Below the pieces are notes generated by a model. It was not told the DNA's origin. It made no database searches and was given only the letters and a program-made list of their open reading frames with translations. A stretch of 64,000 nt of DNA, from the NCBI RefSeq assembly GCF_900112825.1, contig NZ_FONE01000008.1, positions 23,059 to 87,058 of the forward strand, in the 5' to 3' direction. Of the stretch, positions 58,954-64,000 are shown piece by piece (positions within the stretch are counted from its first letter, which is position 1; each line of letters opens with the position of its first letter). This stretch comes from Nitrosomonas sp. Nm166. GTDB lineage: Bacteria > Pseudomonadota > Gammaproteobacteria > Burkholderiales > Nitrosomonadaceae. The translations under genes and the position numbers were made by a program.

Positions 58954-61422
58954 TTAAATAATAAACCGGTCCCAGTTTCCGTAGCGGTTATATATGATGC
59001 CGCGCGGCAAACTGAATGCGATTAAGAGCAGGCCGCATAAAATGCTAGAAATTAACGACAGAGTGCTTGTATCGTAAAAAAACGGTGTAACCAATAAAGC
59101 TGTGCCCAGCGGTATGATGAAAAAGCGGGCAGCACGGCCTGATTCAGCCAGTGCCGTAATTGCTACAGTAAGTACAAGCGAGCCAATTAAATGATCTGCG
59201 TTAGCCATGCTTGTTCCAGCATCTAGGGTAACGCGTGTAAACATGAGCCAGATACCAATAGGGATACAGAGTGCTAAATTCCAAGGCAAAGTTACCCCCC
59301 CTCCTAGCATTTCCTTAAAAATTATAGATGGTTTTTGGGCAAAATCTTCTTCAACGGCTTCCCCTTTTCCTTCATCGGTATCTCCCTGGAAAAAGACGCG
59401 CAGGAGAGAACGTCCCTGTTGCTTTCTACGGTAAAGAAATTCGCTCGTCGCGATCAATTCATCAATGGAATAAGGAATTTGTATCAGCATTGCCACGGCA
59501 GCAATCAGGCACAATGTGCACCACGTTCCGAGCAAGATGGGTTGAATGATGATGAAAAAGATGGAAACGATGCCCAAGGGGACAATCATGATGCCGAATA
59601 ATATCACCAGCCACGGCATGGTGCGCCAACGCTTCGCTGAGCCGATAATGCCGGTCAGAATTTCCAGGGCATAGGTCATTGCTCCAAGTCCTGCGTCTGG
59701 TACCGGCCAGGCCTTAGAAACGTATGAAGTAATAATTTCTTCCGTTCCGTTCTTAGGGTCTTGCGATGAACCAGCAAAAAATGGCTCCCACACGCCATCG
59801 ATATGGCCAAGCTGATAAGCGCACAGATAGCGGGATATAAAAAAACCGATAAATGCCAGTACGATGATCGGTAAACGCTGAAACCAGCTAGAGGGTGAAT
59901 ATGTCCAGCCTGGCGGTATCGCTGGTCCAGTTTGCTCTGCAATTGCTGCAACGCCAGGTACCGGCTTGGTTAAAACTGCAAAACCGATAACCAGTATGCC
60001 GATAATCGTGTCGTTGAGGTATTCGGCTGCGGTGGGTGCCCAGAAGATCAATGGTGCATTCAATAACCAGAATCCTACTGCGCCACAAAGCCAGCGGGAC
60101 AGAGCAAAACGCCAGGACAAGGACATGAATGAGAAAATAAAAAGCACTGCACCAGAAATAATATCGCTCCACATCATGGCTTGCGATTCATATCCCAGAG
60201 TGGAAGGCGATGTCATGAGCCAACACGCTAAACCCATATTGAGGAAATGCGCCCAGAGATTCTCATTGTGCTGACGGCGATAATCGGCTTCATATTGTTG
60301 CCTGATTTGATCCGCATTGCCGTGTTTTTCTTCCGCTGTTTGTACCCAATCAGGCAGCGGAATGCCGTTTCTTTTATACCAGGCGGCGGGGTCTTTTTTA
60401 AGCGAGGCAGTGAGATTTTTTAATCCATTATAAATATTATGTTTGGGTTGCCAATCCAGTAATTCCCGTGCACGACTGATATCGAGATCATAATGATCGG
60501 AAGCCAGATTAATCATAAATGGCTTGATAAAAGGCTTTTGGCCATGATCAATGGTATCAGGAATGATTGGCTCAGCTTGTTCCTCCAGCCATGCCCCCGA
60601 TTTGGCGATAAATTCCGGAATATCGATTGTTTGCCATTCCTTCTTGCCGAAAATCAGGTGGCCAATCCGATTTTGCAATTCCCGGTAGCCCATCACTTCA
60701 TCCTCGCCAGCGAGTATGATATTGGCTTTCGGCAGACTCCTGCGGCGATCTACAACGCGCATGAACAGATCCACCATGTCTTCTTTATGAATAAAGGCTT
60801 GGCCAGCCATCATATCCCCAGCATATAGATGGCTTTTAAAGTCGCGCTCATAAATTCGGGCAATCTGGCGCGCCAATGTGGGAACCGCGCTATCGTTATC
60901 GTATACGCCGGCTAACCGCAAGATGGTAAAAGGAATGCTACCATGTTCCTGCTGGATGACTTTTTCTGCCTCGGCTTTGGATTGCGGATAAGCCCAGCCA
61001 GGCTTAAGCGGCGTGTCTTCATTGATTTTTTGACCTGGCACACTGGGTTCGTGCACCAGCATGGTGCTGGAATAAATAAACCGCTCAACTTCAAAATCCT
61101 GCAATATCTTGAGCAGGCGTCGGGTCCCTTCAACGGTGACACTCTGATAAAGTGGGTGATGTTCACCAGTAAAATCAAAATAGGCCGCTAGATGAATAAC
61201 GGCAGCGATTTTGGGTCCGTGCTGCACATGTATTTTGTCAAAAGCTGATTTTACGGAACTGTCGGATGTTAAATTGCAGTCAATACTGGTATCTGCTTTT
61301 TTACAGGGATGAATATCAAGCCCAATTACATGATAGTTCTTCCTTAAGGCTTCGCAGAGGGTGCCACCGATATTGCCGGAAGCTCCTGTGATAATGACCA
61401 GCGGTTTTTGTCGATTAACCAT
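58954..61422 (-). CDS. NAD-dependent epimerase - SPW - VKOR membrane fusion
   Basis: An 822-residue fusion. The N-terminal ~370 residues are an extended-SDR epimerase/reductase with TGASGNIGG and YPQSK (Tyr-x3-Lys). Two SPW-repeat-like membrane segments (~395-450 and ~745-810) flank a VKOR-like domain (~505-660) with WPVPDAGLGAMTY, RWRTMPW and the redox pair WCTLC. The VKOR part probably handles quinone or disulfide redox in the membrane. The start ATG 61422 has AGGAG upstream. No DsbA-like partner lies in the window. Confidence 0.83.
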   Translation of the reverse strand: MVNRQKPLVIITGASGNIGGTLCEALRKNYHVIGLDIHPCKKADTSIDCNLTSDSSVKSAFDKIHVQHGPKIAAVIHLAAYFDFTGEHHPLYQSVTVEGTRRLLKILQDFEVERFIYSSTMLVHEPSVPGQKINEDTPLKPGWAYPQSKAEAEKVIQQEHGSIPFTILRLAGVYDNDSAVPTLARQIARIYERDFKSHLYAGDMMAGQAFIHKEDMVDLFMRVVDRRRSLPKANIILAGEDEVMGYRELQNRIGHLIFGKKEWQTIDIPEFIAKSGAWLEEQAEPIIPDTIDHGQKPFIKPFMINLASDHYDLDISRARELLDWQPKHNIYNGLKNLTASLKKDPAAWYKRNGIPLPDWVQTAEEKHGNADQIRQQYEADYRRQHNENLWAHFLNMGLACWLMTSPSTLGYESQAMMWSDIISGAVLFIFSFMSLSWRFALSRWLCGAVGFWLLNAPLIFWAPTAAEYLNDTIIGILVIGFAVLTKPVPGVAAIAEQTGPAIPPGWTYSPSSWFQRLPIIVLAFIGFFISRYLCAYQLGHIDGVWEPFFAGSSQDPKNGTEEIITSYVSKAWPVPDAGLGAMTYALEILTGIIGSAKRWRTMPWLVILFGIMIVPLGIVSIFFIIIQPILLGTWCTLCLIAAVAMLIQIPYSIDELIATSEFLYRRKQQGRSLLRVFFQGDTDEGKGEAVEEDFAQKPSIIFKEMLGGGVTLPWNLALCIPIGIWLMFTRVTLDAGTSMANADHLIGSLVLTVAITALAESGRAARFFIIPLGTALLVTPFFYDTSTLSLISSILCGLLLIAFSLPRGIIYNRYGNWDRFII

Positions 61423-61817
61423 AATCCTGACTCCTACTCAAAGCGGGGTTTTTGATTTTTCAAAGTCATCTTATAAATTTCAGACGCTACCGAATATTTT
61501 CCAAAGCTCTAAACTACAGAGATCAGAAATAAAGATGCCATGGTTCATGAGCAAGTTCATCAGGCTGTTCTTGCAGCGCTGCTCTGATTCTTTCAAGTTC
61601 AGTTCAAAGTTTACTGCTAGCTTTGAATTTCATTGCTGACAACCAGGTGCTTACAGCCAGACATTGTTTCAGTATACACTGCTTGTTCCGTTCAAACACA
61701 CCAGATAGGCTTGTTTTGATGTGAAAAGCATGAAATTGAGTGACAAGATCCTGAATACAGAAACAGGTCGGGAATGCATTTTATCCGTTTCTTTGTTAAA
61801 AGATAAAGGGAGCGCAA
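61423..61817. other. Intergenic region between the fusion gene and the sigma54 activator
   Basis: About 395 bases with no supported gene. A weak TGGCATC-like match on the minus strand near 61525-61540 is not a convincing sigma54 promoter because the -12 GC is absent. Confidence 0.5.
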
Positions 61818-63650
61818 CTAATCAGGCTTTTTAATGCCGTATAGTTTCATCCTGTAAGCCAATGTAGAAGGCTTAATGCCCAGTAATTCCGCGGCACCGC
61901 CTATGCCGGATATACGCCAGTCTGCTTGTCGTAACGCCGCGTGCATATTTATTTGTTCTTTCTCACGGAAAATAGCGTCGGTAACGAATTCTGTTTCTGC
62001 TGTTGGTAGTGATACAGAAGCTTGTCTGGTTTCGTTATGGTCAGGCATCGCAAGATCGAGCCTAAGTCGCTTGCCTTTGGTGAGAATGACAGCGCGCTCA
62101 ATGACATTCTTGAGTTCTCTGATGTTACCCGGCCAATGATATTTATTCAGGCTATCCAGTTGTTGCTGGGTTAATGATAAAGGCTCATGTCCCAGCTCTG
62201 TACAGATGCTATTCAGAAAATGGACTGCTAAGGGCCCGATGTCCTTAACTCGCTCCCGCAATGGCGGTACTTCGATCGGAAAAACACTGAGGCGATAATA
62301 CAAGTCTTCACGAAACCGTCCCGCATCGACTTCAGCCTTCAAATTGCGGTTGGTTGCGGCGATGATGCGCACATCAATTTTAATCGTTTTATCATCTCCC
62401 ACCCGTTCAAATTCATGTTCTTGTAATACGCGCAGCAGTTTTCCCTGCAAATCCAGAGGAATCTCACCGATTTCATCCAGAAACAGGGTGCCGCCCGCAG
62501 CTAACTGAAAACGCCCGACCCGGTCGCGATGAGCACCGGTAAATGATCCGCGAACATGTCCAAAGAACTCGCTCTCGAAAAGATTCTTGGGTATAAAGGC
62601 GCAGTTTACTTTCACCAGTGGCTTATCAGTTCTGGAACTGTTGGCATGAATCGCGCGTGCGACCATTTCTTTCCCAACGCCTGACTCACCCAGGATCAGC
62701 ACATTCGTCGGCATTTTGGCGACTGCTTCAATTTGCATCAGCGTGCGTTTCAAAGCCTGACTTTCGCCGATGATTTCGCCAAAATTGATGGTGATATTGA
62801 TCTCATCGCGCAGATAATTACGCTCATGTTCCAGTAAATCCTTCAGTATTTTGATTTGCTCATAAGCCGTTTCACGCTGCTGTTCGTTTTTTTTGCGCTC
62901 AGTAATATCCCGGAAGATCACCACTGCTCCCTTTAGCTTGCCATCTTCCCGGATGGGTGTGCTGGTATATTCAACGGGAACGGCGGTACCGTCGGTGTGC
63001 CAGAAAACCTCATCATCGCCGTGATGCACCTTGCCATCTTTGATAGCCGCATAAATCGGGCATTCGCTGCTTGGGTAAGGTGAGCCGTCAGGATAGGAGT
63101 GATGATGAATGTCGTGCAATGGTTTGCCAATCACATCGGCTGCATGCCAGCCCAGTATCTGCGTTGCAGCTTCGTTGACGAAGATAGTATTGCCTTGGGA
63201 ATCTACCCCGTAAACGCCTTCGCCGGCTGCATTAAGGATCAATTCGTGTATGGTTTTTAAGCGGCGCAGTTCATTGGATGCCTGATTGTGTCCGGGGATA
63301 TGGCTAAATGCCAATAACACCCAGATTGGTTTGTCATGTGTTGATCGGATGCGCCAAGCGGATAATAATCCTTTCTGTGGCGACTGAGTGGAATGATTCT
63401 TTTCGAATAAAGTGACGGGACTTTCATGGATGGTGTGGCCCTCATGCACCACTTGGCTGATTTGATTCCTGAGGGCGGATTCATGGAGATCAGCGAATAA
63501 TTTCTCCACAGATAAGGCAACTGCATCGGTTGTAGCCAGATTCAAATAATTACGCCAGGTTGTGTTGAGTTCACGACAAATCAGTGTGTCGTCCATGAGC
63601 GCAACAAACCAGGGCGAGCCTTGAAACAGTGCTTTAAAGGTATCGATCAT
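61818..63650 (-). CDS. PAS-containing sigma54-dependent transcription activator
   Basis: A ~610-residue NtrC-family enhancer-binding protein. Two PAS-type sensor domains (~5-120 and ~135-255, VYGVDSQGNTIFVNEAA) are followed by a coiled linker. The AAA+ domain has GESGVGKE, the sigma54-contact loop GSFTGA (GAFTGA variant), GGTLFLDEIGEIPLD and the Arg-finger region. The C-terminal Fis-type helix-turn-helix reads ISGIGGAAELLGIKPSTLAYRM. There is no receiver domain, so it senses a ligand or redox state directly. The start could be GTG 63665, which lies inside the palindrome; I use ATG 63650, although its AGGA abuts it. It is divergent from a gene with a sigma54 promoter, its probable target. Confidence 0.9.
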   Translation of the reverse strand: MIDTFKALFQGSPWFVALMDDTLICRELNTTWRNYLNLATTDAVALSVEKLFADLHESALRNQISQVVHEGHTIHESPVTLFEKNHSTQSPQKGLLSAWRIRSTHDKPIWVLLAFSHIPGHNQASNELRRLKTIHELILNAAGEGVYGVDSQGNTIFVNEAATQILGWHAADVIGKPLHDIHHHSYPDGSPYPSSECPIYAAIKDGKVHHGDDEVFWHTDGTAVPVEYTSTPIREDGKLKGAVVIFRDITERKKNEQQRETAYEQIKILKDLLEHERNYLRDEINITINFGEIIGESQALKRTLMQIEAVAKMPTNVLILGESGVGKEMVARAIHANSSRTDKPLVKVNCAFIPKNLFESEFFGHVRGSFTGAHRDRVGRFQLAAGGTLFLDEIGEIPLDLQGKLLRVLQEHEFERVGDDKTIKIDVRIIAATNRNLKAEVDAGRFREDLYYRLSVFPIEVPPLRERVKDIGPLAVHFLNSICTELGHEPLSLTQQQLDSLNKYHWPGNIRELKNVIERAVILTKGKRLRLDLAMPDHNETRQASVSLPTAETEFVTDAIFREKEQINMHAALRQADWRISGIGGAAELLGIKPSTLAYRMKLYGIKKPD

Positions 63651-63658
63651 TCCTGCAT

Positions 63659-63680
63659 AATTCACAAATTTTTGTGAATT
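63659..63680. promoter_or_regulatory. Palindromic activator site (likely UAS)
   Basis: AATTCACAAA (63659-63668) and TTTGTGAATT (63671-63680) are exact complements separated by two bases. A related imperfect site, ATCACAAATTCTTGTT, follows near 63700-63716. They lie about 60-100 bases upstream of the sigma54 promoter at 63760, the usual enhancer position. Confidence 0.75.
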
Positions 63681-63759
63681 CTATCTCAGAATATTGGGAA
63701 TCACAAATTCTTGTTGTTCTAAATAAATAATAAACATATATTAATCAGTATCTTATTAT

Positions 63760-63775
63760 TGGCATGATTAATGCT
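63760..63775 (+). promoter_or_regulatory. Sigma54 (-24/-12) promoter
   Basis: TGGCATG, four bases, then ATGCT fits the TGGCAYG-N4-WTGCW consensus with GG at -24 and GC at -12. It lies about 70 bases before the secreted gene at 63843. Confidence 0.75.
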
Positions 63776-63842
63776 AAATATATTTTTGGGAATAAAATTT
63801 ATGAATTCAGATACTTTTAATTTTAAAGAGAAAGGAAGTAAT

Positions 63843-64000
63843 ATGATTTTTGCAAGAATAGCTGGATGGCTACTTAAGTTCTGTTTATGCTGTACAGGAA
63901 TGATGTGTCTGATTTTTCAGGCGCATGCAGCAAATCCATCTCCAGCAAGTACGAATACCCCAGCACCAGCTACAACAACAGCTCCTGCTGCAACTGCTGC
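63843..64000 (+). CDS. Secreted Ala/Pro/Thr-rich protein (5' end only)
   Basis: Starts at ATG 63843 with AAAGGAAG upstream and runs off the right edge. The 52 visible residues contain a signal peptide (hydrophobic core LLKFCLCCTGMMCLIF, cleavage near AHAA) followed by a low-complexity Pro/Thr/Ala segment. An in-frame ATG at 63801 would add 14 residues. It is driven by a sigma54 promoter. Identity cannot be told. Confidence 0.65.
   Translation, partial: MIFARIAGWLLKFCLCCTGMMCLIFQAHAANPSPASTNTPAPATTTAPAATA

Noticed and set aside
61525..61540. Minus-strand sigma54 promoter for the epimerase-VKOR gene
   Set aside because: TGGCA is present but the -12 GC is missing, so the match is weak.

Overview
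The window looks like chromosomal DNA of a betaproteobacterium, most likely a Nitrosomonas-type member of the Nitrosomonadaceae. This is inferred from protein character, modest GC, a complete System I cytochrome c maturation operon, a PEP-CTERM protein and heavy Fur-type iron control. No ammonia-oxidation marker gene lies in the window, so the assignment is not proven. Most genes are intact and tightly packed. Both window edges cut through a gene.

Layout. 1-2000: 3' part of a secreted Asn/Ser/Asp repeat protein, then an orphan LuxR-type response regulator with a decayed histidine-kinase remnant behind it. 2200-6700: comEC, then a receiver-only regulator paired with a membrane histidine kinase. 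6900-14900: ccmABCDEFGHI and a Bcp-type peroxiredoxin. 15000-16000: tRNA-Leu(UAA) and a broken IS5-family transposase. 16000-21150: ispB, divergent from rplU-rpmA-obgE-proB and a DUF1624 membrane protein. 21200-26700: an accessory patch with a secreted EndoU-type nuclease and likely immunity gene, a GC-rich ACP/acyl-AMP ligase/acyltransferase fusion, a frameshifted DUF1540 gene, a 143-bp MITE and a tandem universal stress protein. 27100-32400: a compact Mrp-type antiporter operon. 32500-44250: tex, rdgC, serS, rarA, lolA, ftsK, a GGDEF protein with a destroyed active site and an RDD protein. 44300-52200: an iron island (tonB-exbB-exbD, bfd, a siderophore receptor and an unknown duplicated exported protein) with three Fur-box-like sites. 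52200-58500: PEP-CTERM protein, RTX protein, a LicD-like/cytidylyltransferase fusion and a Ca2+-type P-ATPase. 58900-64000: a nucleotide-sugar-epimerase-like/SPW/VKOR fusion, and a sigma54 activator divergent from a secreted gene that has a sigma54 promoter and a palindromic upstream site.

How the parts fit. The Ccm proteins build the c-type cytochromes on which such respiratory chemolithotrophs depend. The TonB-ExbBD, receptor and Bfd genes would supply and mobilise the iron needed for haem. The Mrp complex supports Na+/H+ homeostasis.

The least-explained parts are: the 752-residue exported protein made of two ~350-residue repeats beside the siderophore receptor; the single polypeptide joining a LicD-like phosphotransferase to a CDP-alcohol synthase, with an iron-box-like site shared with an RTX gene; the Sec-exported EndoU/immunity pair; and the sigma54 switch at the right edge, whose target gene is cut by the window end.
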